Part shown: in pieces, positions 11,595 to 20,927 of the stretch | Position numbering within the stretch: the first letter of the stretch is position 1 | How the letters are laid out: each line of letters opens with the position of its first letter | Source of the DNA: Cycas panzhihuaensis | Taxonomy: Eukaryota; Cycadophyta | Direction: 5' to 3' | Length of the DNA: 64,000 nt | NCBI GenBank assembly: GCA_023213395.1 | Contig: CM041465.1 | Span: 234,801,741 to 234,865,740, forward strand | Position numbers and translations under genes: made by a program | The notes under the pieces: generated by a model | Told to the model about the DNA's origin: nothing | What the model saw: the letters and a program-made list of their open reading frames with translations, nothing else | Database searches by the model: none

Positions 11595-12262
11595 GAAAAA
11601 CAATAAAAATGAGATTCATTTTCACGGGCTCTCAAATGAATCCAGAGCCATTCCCTTATGTAGCGGAGCCCTACCTGATATTGGAGGCATACAGAGGGAG
11701 ATTGGGCCATCGAATCGGGGATAGAGGACAGCCGTTGGGACCGTAGAGACACAATGACAAGTGCTAGGCCAAATCCAATGAGTGGATCCTAGAAAACCTA
11801 ACCCATCTCACAGTTTTAAGTTTATTGCTTTTTGTGATTTCTATGTAGGTTTTTAGGCCCCATATGGGCAAGAAATAACCTCCCAGAGTCCAAATTGGAC
11901 CCAGAAAGAGGCAGGACTAAGGCATTAGGCAGCCCTGGTTCCAGTGGGTTGGGCTATGGCCCACCAAAGGAAAACTTTTTGGATTTTTAGCAGGGAAAAC
12001 CCCCCCTTTTGGAGGGCTGCCATTCGCACCGTGGCAAAGATTGTGGTGCCACGATTTTTGCCGCGGGGCCCCGATCGCCATGGGACCCAGGCCAAACTCC
12101 ATAATACCACGAAGTTTAGCACGGTGCAAAGGTAGAATTGTAAAAAAAATAAGATGGGGGCCCAAGGGGCCCTAAATCTCGACTAGCAGGAGCTGAGAGA
12201 TAGCCCAGAAGATGGGGAGTGTGTGTAGGTCTAGTTTTGATTAGTTTGGTGGTGTTTTACAG
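11595..12262 (+). other. Leader and first intron region of the antisense gene (element A)
   Basis: No coding region is supported. It contains a GC-rich segment (12000-12130) with CCACGAAGTTTAGCAC, related to the 20-bp unit of the D LTR, and ends in TTTTACAG (acceptor at 12261-12262). The ORFs on both strands at 11917-12165 are by-products of the GC-rich block. Confidence 0.4.
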
Positions 12263-14159
12263 GCTGTGATCACAGTAGAGAACCGTGAAAACATGGTGAT
12301 GGCTATGCTTAGTTTCATTGAGATGATGACCAGGGAGGATTGGGAGATCTGATGGACATATGACCTATTAAAGGTCACAAGGATGCCTTAGTATATGTCA
12401 GACTAGTGGCTGTTGATAGATATTATATTGCACTGGGACAGGAGGAGGCATGTCTTCCACCTACCCTAGGTAGGAGATGTATCAGTGACGCTAGGAGATA
12501 TCAGGAGGATACTGGGAGTACCGACGACAGAGAGGCTGGTGGCACTAGGAGCACTACCTAAAAATGAGGTAGCACATAGGGAGGCATCTATATTTTTCAT
12601 AGGTTTGGACAGATGGGAGAGGCAAGGGATTCCTCTCTAGACAATGGTTATGTCGGGAGTTCCTCAAGTGAGGAAGTTGATCACACTATACATTCTATTC
12701 TAGATATCCCAGAAACAGAACTATAGAGACATATCAAGTGGATGGATGGATGCAGTACACTGATGCGAGGTGGGAGAGCAGATGGACTGGGCCACTCTGA
12801 TAGCGACGAACCTCATCGCATAGCTAGACGCTATCAGGGTAGCAGGTAGAGGAGGACTCTCATATAGTACACTATTGCAGTGTTGGTTCTTTGACCACTG
12901 TGGAGCAGTGGCACCGATAGGGGGACCACACTCTATTATAGAGTGGACCCCGATGGTGTATAGGTGGTAGACTAGGCTAAGAGGAACTAAGGACCAGGCA
13001 CATGTCTATCACTTGGTGGAGGCCACATCACTAGACCTCCTCACCATGACAGATTTCATAGCAGATCCGTACAGGGTGATGAGGTGGGATAGTGATGATA
13101 AGGTAGGAGGAGCAGGAGTACCCCTGGGAGATGATAAGGATGATGATGGAGGTGATGGGGTTGGCCCATCACAAGCTGTAGGAGAGGTAGGTCCGTTCAG
13201 GACTACAGGTAGAGAGGCAGACCCATCAGGAGCTACAGATGAGGGTAGAGGCCTAGTGACATAGGCCCGGAGGCTACGGATCATCAAGAGATCTGAAGAG
13301 GTAGTAGTAGCACCAGCCACAGAGAGGAGGGATGCTCTAGGGATTAAGTCTATGGTGGAGGAGGTACCAGAAGAGGAGGTACTGGCAACTGGCAGAGTGC
13401 CAGAGGTAGAGGCAGTCGCTTGAGTTGAGGAGTTAACAGCTGCACCAGGTGAGACATGACCATTTCCAGTCGTCATTTGATTACTAGATACATACGTGGT
13501 TTGATTTTGGTTTGATATCCATATAGACATGGACTGATATATGGCATGTTAGATTTACAAGTATGGTAGACGTCTAGAGGCTAGTAGAGGTGGTAGTCTA
13601 AGAGATTTTCCCTTGGGCCTACGCAGAGGGACAGCCTCCCATCTAGGTAGGAGATGAGCCTAGATCGACAGGCGATCACATGGCAGCTTTTGCCCTACTG
13701 ATACGGGCAAGGGATATATGGGTAGCAGAGTCCCAAGAGTATGAGACATGTGCGGGATGATAGCAAGCTGAGATGGACACCATCTAAGCTGAGAGGAATG
13801 CCCTACAGACACGGGTGTAGGCAGTAGAGTTTTAGGGAGGAGCTGGAGGGGATATGGGGAGCCATATTTAGATGGCATTGATGGAGGAGAAACTACGAGG
13901 GATGGAGGAGAGGCTCCACCTCATAGAGATGGAGCGGGATCATATCTAGGCCTGATACGATCGACTAGTCGAGGACATGGCATCGAGGTTGGCACGGAGC
14001 AAGACACAGACTCATACACTAGTGGCGACCCCGAGGAGGCCACGGGACAAGGGGAGCGAGGCAAGGAGCTCACGGAGACTCAAGAGGAGTCTTAGAGGGA
14101 TGTGGTCCCCAGGGGAGGGATCACATCATCTAGGAGACGATGCCCGAGGGGCAGAGTAG
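12263..14159 (+). pseudogene. Antisense plant-mobile-domain-like gene (element A copy)
   Basis: A plus-strand gene inside a minus-strand retrotransposon. Exon a is 12263-13448. It begins AVITVENRENMVMAML after the acceptor TTTTACAG, with RHVFHLP-VGDV and the TLGDIRRILGVP-like core near 12440-12520. It ends in an acidic Asp/Gly-rich tail (13080-13260). A probable intron runs 13449-13561 (CAG|GTGAGA ... TTACAAG). Exon b, 13562-14159, is charged (MEEKLRGMEERLHLIEMERD) and suggests a coiled coil, then a basic RRPRDKGSEARSSRRLKRS tail. The stops are nearly all TAG. Resemblance to the plant mobile domain (found in MAIN-like proteins and some transposons) is by eye. Whether it was captured from a host gene is inference. 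Confidence 0.65.
13449..13561 (+). other. Probable intron in the antisense gene (element A)
   Basis: Donor CAG|GTGAGA, acceptor TTACAAG, 113 bp, T-rich. It aligns with B 42557-42666 and E 2570-2702. Flanking exons stay similar between copies while this stretch is AT-rich and diverged. Confidence 0.55.
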
Positions 14160-14557
14160 TAGTAGGATAGTGCATATGTATTTGTTTTGGATAGGGGAAA
14201 GCACAGGCCTTCAGGGGATCATCATATATAGCTACATGATTATACCCCCCCTGCAAGGACCCTGGCTTCCCACATATAATGTACCACACCATATATATGA
14301 CATGACGCATGATTTTGATGTATATATATATATAGGGTGATTGATACCCCATTTTGATATGTGATAATATGTATGATAATGTATGCTGGATGATGTGTAT
14401 GTTTGCATTTTAAGCTGATTATTATATGAGCTTTGTGTTATGATATTTGTTTAAGTTACGCATATTTCCTTTCATGCAGGACCATATACCTAACAAGAGC
14501 ACACACGACCACCATGAGTAGAGGTGATAGACATATGCGGGGCTAGGAGTAGAGGCC
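14160..14557. other. Spacer between antisense gene and integrase (element A)
   Basis: Non-coding AT-rich stretch with a (TA) run at 14320-14332, collinear with 43273-43647 in B. Its right edge is the deletion junction. Confidence 0.5.
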
Positions 14558-15240
14558 ATGAAGGTGCCAGTCTCTTTGAGACTGAGTGACCGTTTTCTTT
14601 AAAATGTTAACGAGAATCTTATTGAATGACTCTACTTGACCATTTTCCTAAGGGTAGTAAGGGGAGGAAGTTTTGTGAGAGATTTTAAATTTCTCACAAA
14701 GCTCATCCATCTCCTTGTTACAAAAGGGAGTTCCATTGTCAGTGATCAGGACATCAGGAATCCTGATGCAGCAAATGATATGCTGGTAAATGAAGGTAGT
14801 TATCATTTTACCAGGGGCAGTAACTAGAGGGATGGCCTCTGCCCATTTAGTAAAGTATTCTGTAGTAGTTAAGATAAACTTGTGCTATGGCAAGGAAGGT
14901 GGGGAGATATCCTTGATGAAGTGTAGATCCCACTAAGCAAAAGGCCATAGAGATATGATAGGGTGAAGGGCCTTAGAAGGTATATGGGAGATGTTAGCAT
15001 GTTCTAAACATCGCCGACACCTTAGGGTAAAAGCGTGGGCATCCTTAAAGAGGGACAGCCAATAGTAACCCATGCGGAGGATCCTTTGGGCCATAGATTG
15101 GCCCCCGAACTGGCCCATGCAAATACCATAATGGCATTCGTAGAGTATTTGGTCAGCTTTGTTGGTGGCGACGCAGTGGAGGAGGATCCCATCAAAAGAC
15201 CTCTTGTACAATACTTCATTCATGAGGAGGTATTACCTAA
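14558..15240 (-). pseudogene. Integrase of element A, C-terminus deleted
   Basis: The minus strand holds the zinc finger (15223-15000; YECHYGICMGQFGGQSMAQR and CRRC) and most of the DDE core (LITDNGTPF near 14740, ESFNKIL near 14630). The first catalytic Asp, in the LDLIG motif of B, is His here (WDLHFIK). TAG replaces CAG in two places where B keeps or shares the codon. At 14558 the sequence jumps to what in B lies beyond the GPF domain, so the last part of the core and the whole C-terminal domain are absent. Integration function is lost. Confidence 0.82.
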
Positions 15241-15502
15241 TAGAAGTCTAGATACAAGATCTAACCTTACTACTAGCTTTAAGGCAGTACAGTTGTTGTG
15301 TGAGATACTACATAATGTTGCCATACCACTCATTGTCAATGAGTGGATGGGGATGGATGTCCTAAATAGTCAAGATGGACTCATTAGGAAGGGAATCGTC
15401 AACAGGGGTATCGAGTGAGTTAGGGATAGGGGCATCTGCGAGCTTCTCAGCCACTACCATCTCTTTCTTCAATTTCTTGTTAACGATATGAAGATCAAAC
15501 TC
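15241..15502 (-). other. RNase H to integrase linker (element A)
   Basis: Decayed coding linker on the minus strand, collinear with 45204-45300 of B and rich in acidic/Leu codons. The plus-strand ORF at 15035-15418 is a shadow. Confidence 0.45.
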
Positions 15503-15910
15503 CTACAGCAGGATGGCCCAACGACCAACCCTACCCCTTAGGTCTGAATGAGTAAGTAAATATCGCAAGGGATCAGACAGGATGATCACCTTGGTGGTGT
15601 TACTAAGCAAGTAATGTCTAAACTTCTTGGTCACATGGACCAAGGAAAGACACTCCTTCTCGGCTAGAGAGTAGTTAAGTTCGGCAACCACAAGGGTGCG
15701 ACTGATGAAGTAAATAGCTTTCTCAACTCCTGAGTCATTCTCCTGAGTCAACATAGCACCCAGGGACTCGTTAGTCATCGAGGTATAAAGAATGAAGGGC
15801 CTATCTAAATAAGGGGGTGCCAACATAGGAGCAGAAGTAAGGGCTTCCTTAAGTCCTTCAAAGGCTTGTTGGGCCTTATCAGACCAAACAAATGGGGCTC
15901 CCTTCTTCAA
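15503..15910 (-). pseudogene. RT-linked RNase H of element A
   Basis: A 135-codon open stretch on the minus strand. It shows the Ty3-type connection and RNase H: FVWSDKAQQAFEGLKEAL, FILYTSMTNESLGAML (Asp replaced by Asn in the usual Y-T/D position), KAIYFISRTL, ELNYSLAEKECLSLV (Glu present), and VIILSDPLRYLL. It is collinear with B 45300-45770. The domain follows RT directly and is distinct from the aRNH at 10650-11057. Confidence 0.8.
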
Positions 15911-16743
15911 TAGGTTTGTCAGGGGTTTGGTGCTTACGAAAAAGTCTTCTAGGAAGTGCCTGAGGAAACCGAGCCTACCTAGAAATGACTTGATCTATCA
16001 TTGGGTTCTAGGAGGTGGCATATCAAGGATTGCCCTGACCTTGTTAGGGTCAATCTAAATTCCATGTTTTGGTACAAGAAATCTAAGGAGTTTGCCAGAA
16101 GTAACAACAAACATGCACTTGAGTGGGTTTAGGCTTACGTGGTACTTGTGACATCACATGAAGATAGCCTGCAAGTCAGAGGGATGATGGGCCCTAACAT
16201 GTAAGAGGCCCATCATGTCATTCATAAAGACCTCCAATGTGTTATCAATGAGGTCATGGAAGATAAAATACATCACCTTTTGATAAGTAGTGCCTTCATT
16301 TTTAAGGCCAAAGGGCATTGCCTTATAGGCAAAGGTACCCCACGGGGTGGTGAAGGCTATCTTGTAATGGTCTTCGGGAGATATTTAAATCTAATTGTAG
16401 CCAGAGAAGCTGTCCATCAAGGACATAACTTCGAACTTGGCAGTTTGATCAATGATTTGATCGATGAAAGGGAGTGGAAATTTGTCCTTAGGACATGCAT
16501 TGTTAATATCACAAAAATCAAAACATATCTGGATAGTCCCATTCTTTTTAGCAATGGGGATGATGTTGGATAACCATTTAAGGTAATTAATAGAAGTAAT
16601 AAGTCCAGCATCCAAAAGCTTCTTGACCTCCATCTTGACGGTAGTCGAGAGTTTAGGATGGAGAGGATACTACTTCTAGCACACAGGTCAGGCACTAGGA
16701 ATGGTAGTGAGATTACGTGTGACAATGGAGGGGTCAATTCCCT
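15911..16743 (-). pseudogene. Reverse transcriptase of element A
   Basis: On the minus strand from 16743: RPLHPKL start region, EVKKLLDAGLITSINYLKW, IPIAKKNG, CFDFCDINNACPKD, VMSLMDSFSGYN, WGTFAYKAMPFGLKN. The active-site segment near 16225 reads VFMNDMM, where B and E have FMDDM, so one catalytic Asp is lost. Frame breaks split the domain across two minus-strand frames (16391-16633 and 16417-16737). It would copy the element RNA into cDNA in intact relatives. Confidence 0.82.
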
Positions 16744-17655
16744 TCATGTCAAAATAATCCCATGCAAAGACATCTTGAAACTCCTGAAATAAAAGGAATA
16801 TTCCCTTACTTCATCAGGAGAGCATTCCACCCCCACCTTGATGACCTTGCCAGGGGCTAAAACTATGTCCTGGGTCATCCCCTTGCACATGACATTCCCC
16901 TCCTCGAAATGGAGAGGGGCAAGGTCCACAGGAAGAGATGGAATAGGGGATGGAACTGGGTCAGCGAGTATGGACCCAATCACTAGGATCTTCTGGTGGC
17001 TAAGCCTATGGTGACCAGAAGGAAAGTTGGGCGCATAGCCCACTAAGTGCTCAAGTAAGGCTTCATCGTCTTCGAAGTAATCCACCCCATGGATGACCTT
17101 ACTCCAAATAGATGAAGTGCTGGAGGAAGTGGGAACAATGGGACCGTGGCAGTCATCAGGATGTCTAACCTCCTTAAAAGACTCTAGGAGAGAGTCAAGG
17201 AGGAGCTCCTTGGAAGGAGCGAATGACAGTTCCTCAAAACCATCACTTACGGGGGGTGATGAGGAGAAAGGGCTAGTGACTGGTGGGTCAAAGCATGTAA
17301 TGATATGTGATACAAAGGAATAACTAGTCTCACGAATGAGAGGGGTTCTAGGTTGGGACCTAAAACAAGAAGGGTACATCCTACTAGTGTGGAGGAAAGA
17401 AACGGGTTGAGGAAAGCCCTCATCCTCGTCATGGGACTCATCATCACTGAATAAGGAGAGGTACCCGTAGCTCCCAACACCGATAGGAGTAAAGTGCGTA
17501 AGACTAGAGGAAGAAGATGCAAGATCTTCTTCAATGTGGGATGGATTAGGTATGCCGATGGAGCAAGCTGAGGCATGAGTAAAAGGGCCTTGGCTCACTT
17601 GGTTAATCGGATGAGTTTGTTTAATAGGTGGGTGTTCATAGGAAACAACCCTCAT
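16744..17655 (-). CDS. Gag-pol linker, longest open stretch of element A (303 codons)
   Basis: The longest open frame in the family copies, on the minus strand. It joins the protease (upstream, 17690-18430) to RT. It is Ser/Pro-rich in the first two thirds, carries VDYFEDDEALLEHLVGYAP, a VDLAPLHFEEGN-MCKG segment, and a PDEVREYSFYF piece that in B and D leads into RT. No catalytic motif is visible and I cannot name a domain. It is a fragment of a polyprotein, not an independent gene. The same segment is at 46600-47500 in B and 62960-63960 in D. Confidence 0.6.
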   Translation of the reverse strand: MRVVSYEHPPIKQTHPINQVSQGPFTHASACSIGIPNPSHIEEDLASSSSSLTHFTPIGVGSYGYLSLFSDDESHDEDEGFPQPVSFLHTSRMYPSCFRSQPRTPLIRETSYSFVSHIITCFDPPVTSPFSSSPPVSDGFEELSFAPSKELLLDSLLESFKEVRHPDDCHGPIVPTSSSTSSIWSKVIHGVDYFEDDEALLEHLVGYAPNFPSGHHRLSHQKILVIGSILADPVPSPIPSLPVDLAPLHFEEGNVMCKGMTQDIVLAPGKVIKVGVECSPDEVREYSFYFRSFKMSLHGIILT

Positions 17656-17689
17656 CTAGCCATCATGGATGAACTTAAGTTGCCTCCAG

Positions 17690-18430
17690 CAGGTCAAACA
17701 CATGGCTCCCATCTGATTGAGCCATGGTTGACCCTAGAGAAGATTGTAGTCGATGTCAACGTCAAGAACTGCAATGTTAGTGAGGACAGTCTTGTCCTCT
17801 AGAGTGAGTGGGATCAAAACAGATCCCAATGGAGTCTTTTCACTACTGTTGTAGCCTTGGCATCGCCATGGAACAGGTTCCAAGGCAGAAATACCAAGCT
17901 CTTTCATAATGCACAAGGGCATGGCATTCACGGAAGAATCATTGTCGATAACAGTTCTTCATAGAGTATAGTCAGGTGTGTCAATGGTGATGGTGAAGGG
18001 AAAGTTCCATTGGCATTCCCTTTCACACATAGGGGAAAGGTCTTTAGGGTCAAAGGAGATGACAGGCTCATGGCTTTGGGTAACACCCAAAGCATGGATG
18101 GGCATGTCATTTGATCCTAAAGATTCCAAAAGGAGAGTTCATTATTTGGGACAACTCCTAAAAACATCCATCAAGGACATTCCCGTAGTGACAATATGGA
18201 GTTCATCAACGATAGAGAAGGGCTTACCCTTCACAGTCGGTTGGGTAAGTTCCCTTCGAAAATCATAATGACCAAGATGTATGGAAATAGCCTTACGAAG
18301 TAACAGCACTTCCAAAATAGAATTTTCCAGAAGAGGATAAGAGTGTGGGGCAGAAGAAGAGACGTCAGTTGCCTCTTTAGCGGCTTGAGACCAAGTAAGG
18401 GCATATAGGGGAGTAGCCTTAAGCATTTGG
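17690..18430 (-). pseudogene. Aspartic protease region of element A
   Basis: The minus strand reads YDFRRELTQPTVKGKPFS, then the active-site segment VIDNDSSVNAMPLCIM (the usual DTGS/DNGS read as DNDS), then LEPVPWRCQGY, IPLTLEDKTVL and DVDIDYNLLL, the last being the C-terminal hydrophobic strand before the LG-P-L type motif. Equivalent motifs are IIDNSS in B, VHNSSS in D and IIDNDS in E. It would process the Gag-Pol polyprotein. A TAG stop and frameshifts are present. Confidence 0.7.
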
Positions 18431-20865
18431 ATTACCTTCTTTCCCTTATTCTAAGACTACAGAGGTGAAGGAGTATGTCTGTGAGGGGAACACGAAGAAG
18501 AAGATGAATCCTGAGCGCCCTTCCCTTTTTCATGGGAAGGACGGGAATTCGGTGATCTTCCTTAGTTCTAGTTGTTTTTGGGCTGAGTATTACAATCACA
18601 CTTCCCATGCTTGGGGAACGAATCCTTGTAGACCAGTTGGTCTAGATTAGGCCTTGAGGCCTGTTTAGAGGATGAGTCTTATCAAGGGGTATCCCTGGGA
18701 TGCTAAGCCCTACAACATGAGTCATCATGGAAACACTCCCCATGAATGGAACACCACTTCTTCTCAAGTGAGGAATCTATCTTCCTTACTTGAGGGGACT
18801 AGGCATCACCATTCCTAGGGAGGGAAGCTTGAGTAGCTTGTTGGATTTATTTATTGGAAGTGGGTGATGAAGGAGCTTGCAGTTTAAATTCTTTCATTGT
18901 ACATTCAAATGAACGTATAGCAGATGTAAGTGGATCTAGGGTCTTCTTAGTTGGATGAGAAGAGGACCTAGAGGATTGTTACAGTTTAGTTTCTTTAGTT
19001 GGAGGTGGTGCCTCACGTCATTGCGAGGGCTTGAGAGGCTTCTTGAGTCTAGCCTGGATCTCAATAGCCTCAAGTGCTAAGCACTTTGTGATAACTGAGT
19101 CACATGTAGTCGCCCTCATCTTAAGGACTTCTACATGGACTTTAAGGCAAAGTGCATTAATGAAGAGATCCCTCTTCAATTCCTTGGGCAAAGTAGCCTT
19201 AATGGAATGAAGAAGGTCATGAAATTGTCGCACAAAGTCACGATTCATCTTATCATGACCTTGTTTGAGTGAAAGAAGAGATTTCATTCCACTTTCGAAT
19301 GAGCGAGCAACATCAAAATAATTGATGAACTCCTCCACAAGTTGCTGGAATGAGAAAATGGAATGAGTTGGCAGGAGATAAAACCATTTAAGGGCATTGC
19401 CTTGTAAGGATCATGGGAATAGTTTCATTAGAATGTGATCATAGGCCCAGTAATCAATACATGCCATAGAAAAATTACAGACATGCTCCGCTGGGTCTTG
19501 TGATGAAGTTCCATCAAACTTAGGAACTTTGAGAAGATGAGGCAGTAAGTTGGTTCTTAACGCCTCGATGGATAATGGTGTCAATTTATAATCCATGAAG
19601 GGACATGCCCTTGCATGGACTATAGGATCAACAAACGATATAGGAGGTAATGAACAAGGAATAGATGGGGGTGGTAAACCCATTCCTCCTTAAGGAAGTG
19701 CCCCATGCTAGAAAGGGGCTTGAGGATAAGCGCCTTGAAAGGAAGCTGGGTTCCCTTGTAAAGGCGTAGCATAAGGAGCTATGCTAGATGATGGAAAAGA
19801 AGGGTGTGGAATTGGGTTTTATCCATATGGGCCACCTATGGGTGGTGCAACCCCATATGGATGTAGCGAGTCCACCCCATAAGTAGGAATATGGTTCCCT
19901 TTACCCTACCCCCAAGGTTGAGAGGTATAACCTGGGGGTATGTAAAGAGAATAACTGTTAGGTTGGTTTTGAGGATATATGGGAGCGAATCCCATATGAC
20001 TAGTAGTAGTAGAGTTAGTAGGACTTCTAGGCCTACTAGGAAATGCATGCACCACATTAGGTAGTGGCATACTAGCTTAACTGGGAAAAGGTATGCCAAC
20101 CCCTGGCTGGGAGAAAGACATACCATGAGAGGGTCCCAAAGAGCTAGGACCATAGTGAGGGATAGAAGGCGCAACATATATCCTCAAAGTAGGTGTAGGA
20201 AAGGAACAGGATAAATGTGCAGGCATAAAAGGGTTACTCGTTGTGGGAGGTGTAGATGCGGATGAAGAAGGTGGGACAGGAGCAGATGAAGGAGACGCTC
20301 CACCACACAAAACATCTTCAGACCATCTAAGACGTGATTAAAGATGAGCCACTCAAAGGCACTCACTTAGGGCTTCAACCACGTCAGCAGAAGGGGTATC
20401 TACATGATCATAAGAGGTAGATAGGACTTCAAATGAAGTAGACCCCTCAGGGCGATCCTCATAAGAATCACCAACCAGATGGTAAATCTCAAGAGGAGAT
20501 GGGCCTTATACCATATGAGTAGAAGGATGGGTGTCAAGTGGGTGATGTTGGTCACCCGGGTAGTAAATAGGATCGTCACCCTCTTGGGTGGATCCCAGAA
20601 TAGATGTGAGAAACTCATGAGTTCTTGAGGTAAATGCATAATAAACCCAATTGGAAGGGTATCATTCCATTATCGAATCAGAATCTGACAATGAAAGAAG
20701 ACAATACCTGGGATCTTCTAACAATGAAGGCAAACCATATAGGTGACATGAGAAACATTGCATACAAAACTTGCCAACACTTTAGAAGAAGAAAAAGATG
20801 CAAAGTGCATGTGTTGGGGGCTGCCCAACAAAAGATGAAGTGGAGGAGATCACTAGAAGGTAATA
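18431..20865 (-). pseudogene. Gag of element A
   Basis: From about 20865 downward the minus strand encodes a Ser/Pro-rich N-terminus (SSAPVPPSSSASTPPTTSNP) and a Gly/Tyr-rich PYGVAPP-like repeat region. The Retrotrans_gag-type core follows (19683-19018; FDGTSSQDPAEHV, ACIDYWAYDHILMKLFP, LSLKQGHDKMN, FINAL). A His/Cys-rich segment near 18720-18770 resembles the C-x2-H-x4-H-x3-C pattern of plant Ty3 gag. It would form the virus-like particle and bind RNA. Frames switch between ORFs 20077-20310 and 19836-20177, showing indels. Confidence 0.75.
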
Positions 20866-20906
20866 GTATCAATAGGAAGGGATGAGAACTAGCTCCCTTA
20901 CTAGCA

Positions 20907-20927
20907 AGTCTCTAGTATGGTCGCTAG
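20907..20927 (-). other. Primer binding site of element A, degenerate tRNA-Arg type
   Basis: The minus strand directly after the 5' LTR reads CTAGCGACCATACTAGAGAC. This resembles the TGGCGACTC-TGCTGGGGAC primer site I know from Ogre/Tat elements (tRNA-Arg), with several G-to-A and C-to-T changes. The D copy at 59875-59893 keeps CTGGGGAC. Confidence 0.6.

Noticed and set aside
11917-12165. Overlapping ORFs on both strands in a GC-rich block
   Set aside because: They are mirror frames of a GC-rich leader segment. B (41050-41250) has stops at other places and the translations are not conserved.
14316-14332. TA dinucleotide run (also near 10292 and 39405)
   Set aside because: Simple microsatellites of ordinary type in non-coding spacer; no further meaning supported.
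15035-15418. 127-codon plus-strand ORF opposite the integrase zinc finger of A
   Set aside because: Shadow frame of integrase on the minus strand. The same shadow in B (44806-45054) is shorter and different.
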